Positions 16,201-24,654 of a stretch of DNA of 64,000 nt are shown one piece after another. Origin of the DNA: CAYNKA01 sp964397655 (GTDB lineage: Bacteria > Spirochaetota > Spirochaetia > DTKZ01); assembly GCA_964397655.1 (NCBI GenBank), contig CAYNKA010000004.1, positions 301,829 to 365,828 of the forward strand. The letters are read 5' to 3'. Within the stretch, counting starts at the first letter, position 1; each line of letters starts with the position of its first letter. The notes under the pieces are model-generated. The model was not told the DNA's origin. It worked only from the letters and a program-made list of their open reading frames with translations, and made no database searches. Both the position numbers and the translations under genes were made by a program.

Positions 16201-17238
16201 TTATTTTTCCGGATCGAATATTACCTTGATGAGCCCCTTCTCCGCCTTGTGCAGGCGGTGCAGCCAGGACGGAGCTTCCGAAAGAGGGACGAAATGCCGG
16301 ATGAAGGGCTCGACGTTGACCCTTCCGCCCGCGATGAAGTCCACGCAGGCCGGATACTCGTCGCTCGAGATATAGGTGCCCTGGACCCTGAGCTGCCACG
16401 AGGTTATGCGTTGGACCGGGAACGAAATTTCCTGATCGTAGAGTCCGACCATCACGATTCTGCCGTTTTTCTTGAGAAGCCCGAGACCCTGTCTCGCGGT
16501 CGCCGCTCGTCCCACAACGTCGAAGACGACGTCGAGGCCGGCGGGCGCGATCTTGGCGATCTCCGCGGCCAGGTCCCGAGTCTTCGAGTTGATCGTGAAG
16601 TCCGCGCCCATCTCCTTCGCGAGAGCGAGCTTCTCGTCGTCGATGTCCGCGGCGATGATCTTGCCGGCGCCCTTGATGCGAAGGCTCTGGATGACGAACG
16701 AACCTATGGTCCCGGTCCCGATCACGAGGACCGCGTCCGCGAGACCGAGCTCGGCGACCCTGACCGCGTGAAAGCCCACCGAGAAGGGCTCGATGAGCGC
16801 GGCCTTCTGGTAGGAGAGCGAGTCGGGGATGCCGTACACGATGCGCTCGGGCACGACGATGTATTCGGCGTAGGCGCCGTCGATCTTGTACTCGCCGCAG
16901 GAGACGCCGAAGACCTTGCGCTCGTCGCAGAGGTTCACCATGCCGTGGGTGCAGAAATCGCACTCGCCGCAGAACAGGGTCGAGTTGAAGACGACCCGAT
17001 CGCCCTTCTTGAATTTCCTGACGTCCGCCCCGACTTCGACGACCTGTCCCGAGGCCTCGTGTCCCATGACGATGGGCGGGATTCTTCGGCCCGTGCTTCC
17101 GTCGAAGCCGTGCACGTCGCTTCCGCAGACGCTCGCGGCCTTGATCTTGATCTTCACGTCCTTCGGCCCCTTGACGAAGGGCTCCGGGTAGTCCCGATAG
17201 ACCAGCTTGCCGTATTCTTCCAATACCACCGCTTTCAT
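16201..17238 (-). CDS. Zinc-dependent medium-chain dehydrogenase (polyol/threonine dehydrogenase-like)
   Basis: A 345-residue MDR protein. The catalytic zinc site uses the Cys in VCGSDVHG and GHEASG; the structural zinc site is the four-Cys lobe CGECDFC...NLC. The Rossmann motif is VIGTGTIGSFV. Substrates of relatives include sorbitol/L-iditol, galactitol and threonine. It begins 1 base after the kinase stop and 21 bases before the SDR gene, so all three are one operon. It is clearly paralogous to the dehydrogenase at 27351-28382, sharing long blocks such as CGSDVHG and GRR-PPI-MGHEA. Confidence 0.92.
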   Translation of the reverse strand: MKAVVLEEYGKLVYRDYPEPFVKGPKDVKIKIKAASVCGSDVHGFDGSTGRRIPPIVMGHEASGQVVEVGADVRKFKKGDRVVFNSTLFCGECDFCTHGMVNLCDERKVFGVSCGEYKIDGAYAEYIVVPERIVYGIPDSLSYQKAALIEPFSVGFHAVRVAELGLADAVLVIGTGTIGSFVIQSLRIKGAGKIIAADIDDEKLALAKEMGADFTINSKTRDLAAEIAKIAPAGLDVVFDVVGRAATARQGLGLLKKNGRIVMVGLYDQEISFPVQRITSWQLRVQGTYISSDEYPACVDFIAGGRVNVEPFIRHFVPLSEAPSWLHRLHKAEKGLIKVIFDPEK

Positions 17239-17239
17239 T

Positions 17240-18574
17240 TCATTTTCCTTCCTTCTTTACCGCGATTCCCAAGGCTTCGAAACCGATCAGGGCGGCACCG
17301 CGTTCTGCGGTCTCCCCGATGACGACGATATCGTAATCCTTCAATACCCGCCGTTTGAGATTCGTATAGGCTTCGCCGGCGCCGCCGCCGACGTGAAAGA
17401 TCCTCTTTTCGACATAGGCGCCCTTCGCCCATTCCGGAAGCACCGAAAAGAGGAAGGTGACGTTGTCGTGCATGAGGGCGTAGAGGAAATCGTCCCGGTC
17501 GTTGTCGAGGGTGATGTTCGAGAAGGAGCCCTTGAGCGGGTCGAGACGATGCCGGTCGCCGGTCAGGTATGGTTCGAACTTCACGTTTCTCCCGTCGTCG
17601 ACCGCCAATACCGCGGGAAGGTATTTCTGGTAGAAATCTTCGTAAGTGAGTTCCTTGCAGAAGGTGTTCCTGAACCATTCCACCGAGGCGCCTCCGGCTC
17701 CCAGGGTCCGCATCATGAGCCAACGGTTCCGGTAGGCGTGGGTCCTGAGGAGGTGGTTGGGGCCGGCGGCAGGTTTGTCGGTGCAGAGCACGAGGATTTC
17801 CACCGTTCCGGCGGTGTTGAGCAGCATGCCTGGTTCGCGGATATCGGCCCCCGCGACGGCGCAGGTCGTGTCGTTCGCGCCTATCACGACGGGAAGTCCG
17901 GCGGGTAGGCCGGTTTCCTTCGCTGCCTCCGGCAGGAGCCCTCCGGCGATGCTGAGGGAGTCCAGGACCCGGGGAAGGTGTTTTCTCGCGATTCCCGTCC
18001 TTTCCATGAGTTCGGGATTCCAGTCGGTGTAGTTCAGAGTTTCGTAGAGGCCGGTGAAGGATGCGTTGGACGGGTCGATGGAAAAGTCCCCGGTCAGGCG
18101 CTTCATGAAGAAGGTGACCACATGCCCGAAGACGGCCCCGTCCGGGATGCTGCCTCCGAGGCTTTCCTTGAGCCAGAGCATGCTCGTGACCGAAATGCCC
18201 CCGGGGATCGGGAGGTTTCCGGTGATGCCGCGGAAGTGCTCGAGGCCGATCGTGTCCACGATCCACTGAGACTGTTTCTGGCTGCGCCGGTCGAGGTGAA
18301 GGATCACCGGGGACAGCGGGTTTCCGTTCCGGTCCATGAGCAGCAATGACGGACACAGGGTGGAAAACACGATTCCCGCGAAATCCTTCGTCGCGAGCTG
18401 TCCGCATACGGTCTTGAACGCTTTCCAGAACACTTCCGCGTCGATTTCCACGCAGTTTCCCGAATGTGTAACCGGCTGATAGGGCGACTTGAAGCGTTCG
18501 AGGCACTCGAGCGAGTCGTTGTAGACCGAAACCTTCAAGGATTGCGTACCGACGTCAACCGCCAAAAGATTCAT
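17240..18574 (-). CDS. FGGY-family carbohydrate kinase
   Basis: A 444-residue kinase. The first ATP-binding motif is LAVDVGTQSLKVSVY (residues 3-17), the catalytic Asp lies in VIGANDTTCAVAGA and the third phosphate motif is HVGGGAGEAYTNLKRRV. FGGY kinases phosphorylate pentuloses, hexitols or related sugars; this one is nearest in feel to xylulokinase-like members, but the substrate is not certain. ATG 18574 has GGGGAA just upstream; an open frame to 18610 adds 12 residues that would lie over the promoter. First gene of the operon, under the palindrome at 18589. Confidence 0.9.
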   Translation of the reverse strand: MNLLAVDVGTQSLKVSVYNDSLECLERFKSPYQPVTHSGNCVEIDAEVFWKAFKTVCGQLATKDFAGIVFSTLCPSLLLMDRNGNPLSPVILHLDRRSQKQSQWIVDTIGLEHFRGITGNLPIPGGISVTSMLWLKESLGGSIPDGAVFGHVVTFFMKRLTGDFSIDPSNASFTGLYETLNYTDWNPELMERTGIARKHLPRVLDSLSIAGGLLPEAAKETGLPAGLPVVIGANDTTCAVAGADIREPGMLLNTAGTVEILVLCTDKPAAGPNHLLRTHAYRNRWLMMRTLGAGGASVEWFRNTFCKELTYEDFYQKYLPAVLAVDDGRNVKFEPYLTGDRHRLDPLKGSFSNITLDNDRDDFLYALMHDNVTFLFSVLPEWAKGAYVEKRIFHVGGGAGEAYTNLKRRVLKDYDIVVIGETAERGAALIGFEALGIAVKKEGK

Positions 18575-18588
18575 GTCGTTCCCCTCAT

Positions 18589-18604
18589 ACATATTATAAT
18601 ATGT
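18589..18604. promoter_or_regulatory. Perfect 16-bp palindrome, candidate GntR operator
   Basis: ACATATTATAATATGT is a perfect palindrome in the divergent gap between the kinase and the GntR regulator. It covers the -10 element of the kinase promoter and touches the -35 element of the regulator promoter, so binding would block both. The regulator encoded next to it is the likely binder (inference). Confidence 0.6.
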
Positions 18605-18620
18605 TGACAAGATTTGCTAA
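18593..18620 (-). promoter_or_regulatory. Candidate promoter for the kinase-dehydrogenase-SDR operon
   Basis: On the minus strand TTAGCA (18620-18615) is followed after 16 bases by a perfect TATAAT (18598-18593), which lies inside the palindrome. The kinase start is 19 bases further on. Confidence 0.5.
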
Positions 18621-18632
18621 TAAGCATATCAT
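18604..18632 (+). promoter_or_regulatory. Strong promoter candidate for the GntR-aldolase-dehydrogenase operon
   Basis: TTGACA (18604-18609), a 17-base spacer and TATCAT (18627-18632). The predicted start of transcription is about 18639, only a few bases before the ATG at 18642, and no SD is visible, so the mRNA may be leaderless. Confidence 0.6.
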
Positions 18633-18641
18633 TATCAATTA

Positions 18642-19373
18642 ATGGAGTCAACAAAAATAGCAAAAAAGTTCGTCTCCGTGGACAAGACGACCCAAGTGCT
18701 TTCGTTCATCCAAAGCCTTATCATTGAAGGGAAATTGTCGCCGGGGACCAAACTCCCATCGGAGAAGGAGTTGGCGAAGGAGCTCAAGGTGAGCCGCTTC
18801 AGCCTCAGGGAGGCGCTTCGGGTCGCCGAAGCCCAGGGCCTCATCATGATTCAGCAGGGGAAGCGTCCGGCGGTCGCCTCGCCATCGGCATCTCCGGTCA
18901 CGCACATGATGAGCCTGGCCCTGAAGCGGTCGAGGGAGAATCTCTTCGATCTCGTGACCGCCCGATCGGGCCTGGAATGCAAGATCGTCAGGGTCGCGGC
19001 CGAGAAGATCACCGAGCAGGAGCTGCACTCTCTCGAGGAGAACGTCAAGCTCATGGAGATTCCGGGGCGCAAGCTCGATTACTACGTGGACAAGGACGCC
19101 GAGTTCCACGCGATCATCCTGAAATCGACCAAGAGCATGGTATTCGAGATCATGCTGTCGTCGGTCACCCAGCTGCTCATGGAATCGAGAAAGGCGACCA
19201 TCGCATCCGGCGGGCCCGAGCGCGCGAACAGGATGCACCGGGCGATCTACGAAGCTCTGGCGATCCACGACCCGGATCTCGCGGAGGAGCGGATGAAACA
19301 ACACATGAAATACGCCGAGGAAGACCTTGTCTCGGATAAAACCCCAACGCAAAGTACGGAGGAAAAGAAATGA
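18642..19373 (+). CDS. GntR-family transcriptional regulator (FadR/FCD subfamily)
   Basis: A 243-residue regulator: winged helix at about residues 15-80 (TQVLSFIQSLIIEGKLSPG, KLPSEKELAKELKVSRFSLR, EALRVAEAQGLI) and a helical FCD domain with a likely metal/ligand site (DKDAEFHAIILKST; MHRAIYEALAIHDPDLAEERM). It is the first gene of an operon with a DapA-type aldolase, which it overlaps by 4 bases, and divergent from the kinase operon. It probably represses both until the sugar acid or an intermediate binds. No SD before ATG 18642; see the leaderless promoter at 18604. Confidence 0.9.
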   Translation: MESTKIAKKFVSVDKTTQVLSFIQSLIIEGKLSPGTKLPSEKELAKELKVSRFSLREALRVAEAQGLIMIQQGKRPAVASPSASPVTHMMSLALKRSRENLFDLVTARSGLECKIVRVAAEKITEQELHSLEENVKLMEIPGRKLDYYVDKDAEFHAIILKSTKSMVFEIMLSSVTQLLMESRKATIASGGPERANRMHRAIYEALAIHDPDLAEERMKQHMKYAEEDLVSDKTPTQSTEEKK

Positions 19374-20260
19374 TCGACAAATCCATGCTGAAGGGAGTCT
19401 ATTCTCCCATGTGCACCCCCTTCATCGACGACGAGATAGACTTCAAAGGATTGGAAAAGAACATCGAAAAGATGAATCCGTCTGGCCTCCGCGGTTATTT
19501 CGTCCTCGGTACGAACGGTGAATACAAGACCCTCTCCGAGGACGAGCAGTTCAAGATCGTCGAAGTCTTCGTTAAAAAGGCGGCCAAGGACAAGGTCGTC
19601 ATGGCCGGCACCGGCGCGGAATCCACGCGCGAGACGATCCGTCTCACCAAGAAGGCGGCAGACTACGGCGTAAAAATGGCGAGCCTCCTTATGCCCTACT
19701 TCTTCGCCAAGAAGATAACCGACGAGGTCATGATCAGGCACGTCATCGACGTGGCTGATAAGTCGCCCATCCCCGTCGTCCTGTACAACAATCCCTCGGT
19801 TTCCGCCGGGGTCACCATTTCAACGAAGGTTCTCGACGCCGTGGCCAAGCACCCGAACGTGGCGGGCATAAAGGACAGCGGCAAGGACACCTGGATCGCG
19901 AACGTGGCCTACGACGCTCCCGATTTCTCGGTCCTCGCGGGTTCGGCCGGGTACTTCTACGATCTCATCGAGAAGGGCGGGACGGGCGGCGTCCTCTCCC
20001 TCGCGAACGTGATCCCCGACGTCTGCGCGAAGCTGTACGGTTACTGCGTCGCCGGAAAGAAAGACGAGGCGACGAAGCTCAAGGATATGATCGAAAGCCT
20101 GAACAAGAAGATATCCGGCTCCTACGGCGTGGCCGGCGTGAAGGCCGCCATGGATTTGGTCGGATTCGCGGGAGGCACTCCCCGCCGGCCCCTCTTCGGG
20201 CTGACGCCTCAGGAAAAAGCCGGCCTCGAGAAGGACATCAAGGAGAGTGGACTCGTATGA
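19370..20260 (+). CDS. DapA-family aldolase (dihydrodipicolinate synthase/N-acetylneuraminate lyase superfamily)
   Basis: A 296-residue class I aldolase barrel. It has the pyruvate-binding loop GTNGEYKTLSEDE (residues 48-60), the proton-shuttle Tyr139 (VVLYNNPS) and the Schiff-base Lys168 (VAGIKDSGKD). Members make or cleave pyruvate-linked 2-keto acids. Context (sugar kinase, dehydrogenases, GntR regulator and no lysine genes) favours a catabolic keto-acid aldolase over DapA itself. Overlaps the regulator and the next gene by 4 bases each. Confidence 0.88.
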   Translation: MIDKSMLKGVYSPMCTPFIDDEIDFKGLEKNIEKMNPSGLRGYFVLGTNGEYKTLSEDEQFKIVEVFVKKAAKDKVVMAGTGAESTRETIRLTKKAADYGVKMASLLMPYFFAKKITDEVMIRHVIDVADKSPIPVVLYNNPSVSAGVTISTKVLDAVAKHPNVAGIKDSGKDTWIANVAYDAPDFSVLAGSAGYFYDLIEKGGTGGVLSLANVIPDVCAKLYGYCVAGKKDEATKLKDMIESLNKKISGSYGVAGVKAAMDLVGFAGGTPRRPLFGLTPQEKAGLEKDIKESGLV

Positions 20261-21291
20261 GCGGAATGAACACTTCCGGCGCGACACCGACAACATGGAA
20301 GGTGCTCCTTCCCCAGCCGATTGAGAAGGAAGCCGTCGAGATCCTTGAAAAGGCGGGCTTCGCCATCACGACCGCGCCTGACTGCAGGCCCGAAACCGTC
20401 GCGCCCCTCATGAAGGACGCGAACATCATCGTCCTCAGGACCGGCATCAAAATGACGGCGGACCTCCTCAAGAGCGCCGATGGGCTCATGATGATATCCC
20501 GGACCGGAGCAGGCGTGGACAACGTCGATCTCGATGCCGCGACCGAGAAGGGCGTGCTCGTCACCTCGAGCATCGGGGCGAACACGACGAGCGTCGCCGA
20601 GCACTGCCTCGCCCTGCTTCTCGCTCTTTCGAAGCAGCTCTTCCTGCTGGACAGGGAAGTCCGCGCCGACAACTACAAGATCCGTTACAAGAACCTCCCC
20701 TGCGACCTCCGAGGAAAGACGCTCGGCGTCCTCGGCTTCGGCAGGATCGGCTCCATGGTGGCGAAGGCCTGCCGCGACGTCTTCGACATGAAGATTCTCG
20801 CCAACGACGTCTACCTTCCGGCCGAGGTCAAGAAGAGCTATGCCTCCTGGGTCGAATTCCGCGACGACCTGGATTCGCTCTTCGCCGATTCCGACGCCAT
20901 CACGGTCCATATTCCTTTCGTCTCCGAGGCGGAAGGCATGATCGGCAAGCGCCTTTTGAATAAGATGAAAAAGGGCTCCTTCATCATCAACACCGCGCGC
21001 GGCGGCATCATCAACGAACGCGACCTCGCAGATGCACTCGTGAACGGTCCCCTCGCCGGTGCGGGACTCGACGTGCTCCAGGACGAGCCGCCGAAGAAGG
21101 ACAACCCTCTCCTCGGCCTTCCGAACGTCATCCTCACTCCCCATACCGCTGCCCTCACCGAAGAATGCGTGCTCAGGATGGCGGTCGCCGGAGTCGATCG
21201 CGTTGTAGCCCTGGCGAACGGGAAGCTTCCCCCCAACGTGGCGAACCCCGACGTACTCAAGCTGGAGAAGTGGGCATACCTGAAAAAATGA
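20257..21291 (+). CDS. D-isomer-specific 2-hydroxyacid dehydrogenase (SerA-like)
   Basis: A 344-residue NAD-dependent dehydrogenase. The NAD-binding motif is LGFGRIGSMVAKA, the catalytic Arg lies in FIINTARGGIINE, the Glu in GLDVLQDEPPKKD and the His in VILTPHTAALTEE. N-terminal SNIIVLRTGIK-like and SRTGAGVDNVDL blocks bind the substrate. Placed directly after the aldolase (ATGA overlap), it may reduce the keto acid or aldehyde product of cleavage, for example a glycolate/glycerate type step; this is inference. A strong terminator follows. Confidence 0.9.
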   Translation: MSGMNTSGATPTTWKVLLPQPIEKEAVEILEKAGFAITTAPDCRPETVAPLMKDANIIVLRTGIKMTADLLKSADGLMMISRTGAGVDNVDLDAATEKGVLVTSSIGANTTSVAEHCLALLLALSKQLFLLDREVRADNYKIRYKNLPCDLRGKTLGVLGFGRIGSMVAKACRDVFDMKILANDVYLPAEVKKSYASWVEFRDDLDSLFADSDAITVHIPFVSEAEGMIGKRLLNKMKKGSFIINTARGGIINERDLADALVNGPLAGAGLDVLQDEPPKKDNPLLGLPNVILTPHTAALTEECVLRMAVAGVDRVVALANGKLPPNVANPDVLKLEKWAYLKK

Positions 21292-21326
21292 GACCGGCCG
21301 TGCCGCCGGCCTCTACGATCGTGCAC

Positions 21327-21360
21327 AACCGGGACCGCCGCGAGGGTCCCGGTTTTTTTT
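21327..21360 (+). terminator. Rho-independent terminator after the hydroxyacid dehydrogenase
   Basis: AACCGGGACC and GGTCCCGGTT form a 10-bp stem with an 8-base loop, followed by a run of eight T residues. Confidence 0.92.
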
Positions 21361-21370
21361 GCCACGATGC

Positions 21371-21416
21371 ATCCTCCGTCCCGGGCCGTTCTGGGTATTC
21401 CCGGGGGACGGAGGAT
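21371..21416. repeat. REP-like inverted repeat (ATCCTCCGTCCC / GGGACGGAGGAT)
   Basis: ATCCTCCGTCCC at 21371-21382 and GGGACGGAGGAT at 21405-21416 are a perfect 12-bp inverted repeat with a 22-base GC-rich spacer. The core GGGACGGAGG recurs in both orientations up to 27.2 kb around the RAYT transposase gene. Confidence 0.7.
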
Positions 21417-21427
21417 GGCCTCCAGGC

Positions 21428-22969
21428 CTATGATCGGCTGAAAGGGCCGCTTTCGGGCTTGCCGGCGAAGATCCCGTGCAGAGGAACGGACCATACCGGC
21501 TCCTCTACTAGGCCCTCCCTGGCAAGGACGCGGTTCGCCGCGATCATTCCGGAGCTGAAAGCTGCTTCCATGAGCATCGCAGGCAGGTCGAGCCGTACCC
21601 AGTCCCCGGCCGCGAAGATATTGTCCATCCTCCCAGCGGTGCGCGGCCGTCCCCTGTGCAGTCCCTTGTGAAATGCGGTGAAATTGTCGTTCATGTGAAA
21701 GCTCTCGCGCAGCAAACGGCAGCCTTTCAATTCCGGAAAGAAGCGCACCGCCTCCTCCAGCATGAGCGTCTTCATTTTCTCGTCGTTTCCGAAACAGCCC
21801 TCCGGCACGGCGTAGCAGTGCAGCTCGTAGACGGCTCCTCCGTTGGTCGCCGCCCATTCAGCAGCCTCAGGATCGAAGAGGTGAAACTGCGTGAAGGCGT
21901 CCAACACCTCGAATCGATCCGTGATGATGAAGGGAGGAAAATCTCGGAGCAGCGGGCGGTCCGTCCACACCTTGTAGACGGCGTAGCCTTGGGCAAGTCT
22001 TAGCCTGGCGATCTTCTCACGCCATTCCGGATCTCGGTCGAAGGCCGGAGAGACCTCGGCGATGCGGCGGGCGCCCCGCGGGTCGGCGGCCAGGATGAAA
22101 TAATCGCAATCTTTGCCGTCGATGAGCAGCCCGTCGCCTTTGTTCTCGACTCTTTCGACCTCGTACCCGAGACGGATTTCCACCCCGTGCTTTTTCAGGT
22201 ATTCCCCGGCCGGTCCGGCGAAGAGATGTTCGCAGTCCCCGGTGAGGTAATCGTAGTCTATCCCGAAATCGTGGCTGAGGTAGAAAAAATGGAAACTTTT
22301 CAACAGTTCCGCGAGCGAGATCTTGTCGGGATCAGCGAAGAACGCCCTGGTGAAGGAAATGAAGACCCGCCTCATCATCGGCGGCAGTCCGATGGAATCG
22401 GAGTAATCCTGAAAGGAAATGTCGTCGAAAAGGTCGAAACTGCGCTCAGGAGAGTATCTCAGGAACTCCATCAGCTTAAGCAGACGGGGATTGACCAAGA
22501 TGTCACGAAAGCTGAACAGCCCCGCACGCCGCATCGCAAGCAGGTTCAGGAGAGGCGTGGTCTCGGTTCCTCCGAAGCTCAGGCCGGAATCGGCGCCTCG
22601 GATCAGATAATCGCCGATCGGAGCGAGCCTTCCTGCTGCACCGATTTTTTCCATAAATCGCCGCAGGTTGTAGTACTGCCGAAAAAAAGCGTGGAAGCCA
22701 TGGTCGATCCAAGCCTCGGATCCGTCTGCGAATACCCTTTTCCAGGCCCCGAGCTTTCCGCCAAGGTAGCCGTTCTTTTCCAGTATCGTAACTCCGAAGC
22801 CGCGTTCCGAAAGGAGCGATGCGCAGGCTATGCCCGCCAATCCGCCTCCGGCGACAACCGCTTTTCTTGATGATGCGAGCATCCTCGGTTTATTCGCGTC
22901 CGGCCGGTTTATCTGCCGGCGGTATCCGCCCAACCTTCTTTCCACCCATCTGCCGATGATTTTTCTCAT
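21428..22969 (-). CDS. FAD-dependent oxidoreductase, carotenoid/phytoene desaturase-like
   Basis: A 513-residue flavoprotein. The dinucleotide motif is VVAGGGLAGIACASLL with VTILEKNGYLGGK (residues about 37-72), and the C-terminal FAD motif is NIFAAGDWVRLDLPAMLMEA. The overall design matches the amine-oxidase/carotenoid desaturase group, including carotenoid isomerases and CrtU-like ring desaturases. A basic N-terminal extension of about 35 residues precedes the FAD motif. It lies 19 bases after a Rieske oxygenase gene on the same strand, so the pair probably modify the same lipid or carotenoid. No crtB/crtE genes are in the window, so the substrate is open. Confidence 0.8.
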   Translation of the reverse strand: MRKIIGRWVERRLGGYRRQINRPDANKPRMLASSRKAVVAGGGLAGIACASLLSERGFGVTILEKNGYLGGKLGAWKRVFADGSEAWIDHGFHAFFRQYYNLRRFMEKIGAAGRLAPIGDYLIRGADSGLSFGGTETTPLLNLLAMRRAGLFSFRDILVNPRLLKLMEFLRYSPERSFDLFDDISFQDYSDSIGLPPMMRRVFISFTRAFFADPDKISLAELLKSFHFFYLSHDFGIDYDYLTGDCEHLFAGPAGEYLKKHGVEIRLGYEVERVENKGDGLLIDGKDCDYFILAADPRGARRIAEVSPAFDRDPEWREKIARLRLAQGYAVYKVWTDRPLLRDFPPFIITDRFEVLDAFTQFHLFDPEAAEWAATNGGAVYELHCYAVPEGCFGNDEKMKTLMLEEAVRFFPELKGCRLLRESFHMNDNFTAFHKGLHRGRPRTAGRMDNIFAAGDWVRLDLPAMLMEAAFSSGMIAANRVLAREGLVEEPVWSVPLHGIFAGKPESGPFSRS

Positions 22970-22988
22970 GCCTTCTCCGACGGATCTG

Positions 22989-23987
22989 TCAATTATCAGG
23001 GTGCCCGACAGGATTGCGGGAACTCCTCTCCAAGACCATTTCGTAGGGCGCGCCTTGGTCCAGGAAATAACGCCGCTCTACGTAAGCGGCGTCTTCCCGC
23101 CATAGGCGAGCCGCTGCCGAACGCAGCAGCCGGCGAACGATCGGGGCGAAGAGTCTCGCGGCTGCGAATCCCGAACGTTGCGAGGTCGCTGCGATCAACT
23201 CGGTCAGGAGCGCATGCCCGGGTGCGATCGGTGTGGCATGGGTTTCCACGATTGATCCTTTGCCTTCTCCCGCCATGATCGTCATCACGATGGTACGCGC
23301 GTCAGGACAGTGAAAGCGGGCATCGACCTCGACGCACAAAGGTCCCGCCACCCGGTATGCAACCCGCAGCCAGAGTTCCCCGGGCTCTTCGCGAAAAACC
23401 CGAAGAGCTGCGAAGGCATGGGGATGGAAATGGGTTCCATGCCAAGGATCGAGACGGTTCAGAATGGCATAATACGCGTCGCAACGCAGCCGACGCTGGT
23501 ATACTGCTCTGACTGCATTCCTTGGCCTTTCGACGATGATCGGCAGTGGGAGGTTTTCTTCCCGTCCCGGGATGTTGATCCAGAGAAGCGTCCCGTCGTC
23601 GTGCAGCCGGAAGGAGTTTTGCGCGTTTTTACCAGGTAAGTTGAATTTCATGCCATGCCAGGCGCAGACGATCCCGTCTTGTCCGCAGTTTCCCGCCGAA
23701 AGCGGAGCTCCCATGTGAGGGCAGCTGTTGTCGACCGCGTGCAGCTCACCTTTATGGCGCACGAGGAGAATTTCCCGGGAGTCGATATGAAGAACTTGCT
23801 TCTGACTTTTTTTCAATCTTCTTGTTTCACCGAGCACGTACCAGTTGCCGGAGGGCTTCTGCTGCGCCAGCCGGAAGGAATCGAAAATCTTTTCGGAGTT
23901 GGCGTTGATCCAATCCCTGTCATCGGTTTGCGGCATTGTGATTAAAGGCTGCAATCTCTCTCCCAGGCGCAGGACAGCTTTTCCCAT
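22989..23987 (-). CDS. Rieske non-haem iron oxygenase-like protein
   Basis: A 332-residue protein. The Rieske 2Fe-2S ligands are C89-x-H91 and C108-x2-H111 (SCPHMGAPLSAG, VCAWHGMKF). A mononuclear iron site follows as D180-x2-H183-x4-H188 (NRLDPWHGTHFH), the pattern of aromatic-ring and chlorophyll-type Rieske oxygenases. The C-terminal part resembles DUF5914-type Rieske proteins, which in other bacteria lie beside carotenoid desaturase-like genes (recalled family knowledge). It shares an operon with the FAD desaturase-like protein. ATG 23987 lacks a good SD; an internal ATG for MPQTDDRDWIN is an alternative. Confidence 0.78.
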   Translation of the reverse strand: MGKAVLRLGERLQPLITMPQTDDRDWINANSEKIFDSFRLAQQKPSGNWYVLGETRRLKKSQKQVLHIDSREILLVRHKGELHAVDNSCPHMGAPLSAGNCGQDGIVCAWHGMKFNLPGKNAQNSFRLHDDGTLLWINIPGREENLPLPIIVERPRNAVRAVYQRRLRCDAYYAILNRLDPWHGTHFHPHAFAALRVFREEPGELWLRVAYRVAGPLCVEVDARFHCPDARTIVMTIMAGEGKGSIVETHATPIAPGHALLTELIAATSQRSGFAAARLFAPIVRRLLRSAAARLWREDAAYVERRYFLDQGAPYEMVLERSSRNPVGHPDN

Positions 23988-24033
23988 ATTTCAGTTATAA
24001 TACAATATCACCGGCAATACAAAACCGGGGAGC

Positions 24034-24066
24034 GGGGACGGAGTGGGTTCACTCGACATCCTCCGT
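24034..24066. repeat. REP-like motif upstream of the NIPSNAP gene
   Basis: GGGGACGGAG (24034-24043) is followed 17 bases later by CTCCGT (24061-24066), a 6-bp inverted repeat using the same core as the other GGGACGGAGG copies. Weak on its own. The rest of the 231-base gap 23988-24218 holds no gene I can support. Confidence 0.4.
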
Positions 24067-24218
24067 ACGACAGAGTCATGCGGATCGGCAACATCACGAG
24101 TCGGCAGCGCTTGACCAAAGCGGAAAAAGTGAAAAGATTGTTCAGAGTATGTGAACTCATAAAGCGATCGGATGAAGGGAAACAGGGTGTTTCCATAGAA
24201 TCCCAAGGGAGAAAACCG

Positions 24219-24545
24219 ATGGTTTACGAACTGAGAATCTATCATTGCGTTCCCGGCCGCATGCCGGATGTCCTGAAGCGTTTCGAAACGACAACCACCA
24301 AGATATGGCAGAAGTACGGAATTCAGCAGGCGGGATTCTGGACTGTCATGATCGGCCCTTCGAATCAGGATCTTTACTACTTGTTACGATGGGAATCGCT
24401 AGCCGAGAAGGAAAAAAAGTGGAATTCCTTCACTGCTGATCCGGAATGGCTCGAAGCCCGAGCCCGGACCGAGAAGGATGGAGCGATCGTTGCTTCGGTA
24501 GAAAACATGATTCTCCAGCCGACGAGCTTTTCCACGGCAAAATAA
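24219..24545 (+). CDS. NIPSNAP-family protein
   Basis: A 108-residue ferredoxin-fold protein beginning MVYELRIYHCVPGRMPDVLKRF, with a central GFWTVMIGPSNQDLYYLLRW strand pair and a helical SLAEKEKKWNSFTADPEW segment, all typical of NIPSNAP domains. The biochemical role of bacterial NIPSNAP proteins is unclear. AAGGGAG precedes ATG 24219; an in-frame open stretch from 24078 would add 47 residues of unrelated charged sequence. Confidence 0.82.
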   Translation: MVYELRIYHCVPGRMPDVLKRFETTTTKIWQKYGIQQAGFWTVMIGPSNQDLYYLLRWESLAEKEKKWNSFTADPEWLEARARTEKDGAIVASVENMILQPTSFSTAK

Positions 24546-24605
24546 GTGCGACGCTGACCTGGGCAACAGGGTGGATAATGGACGGGAACTGGGCGCGGGG
24601 AACTG

Positions 24606-24620
24606 GGGGACGGAGGAAGG
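24606..24620 (+). repeat. REP-like motif GGGGACGGAGGAAGG
   Basis: Intergenic copy in forward orientation. With the reverse copy CCTTCCTCCGTCCC at 25135-25148 it makes a 14-bp perfect inverted repeat flanking the DUF488 gene. Confidence 0.6.
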
Positions 24621-24654
24621 TCGTGCGGTTCGTGCGATCTGTCGTTCCTCACGA

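Noticed and set aside
15619..17322. 567-codon plus-strand open frame across the SDR and zinc dehydrogenase
   Set aside because: Asp/Val/Arg/His-rich shadow of two certain minus-strand genes.
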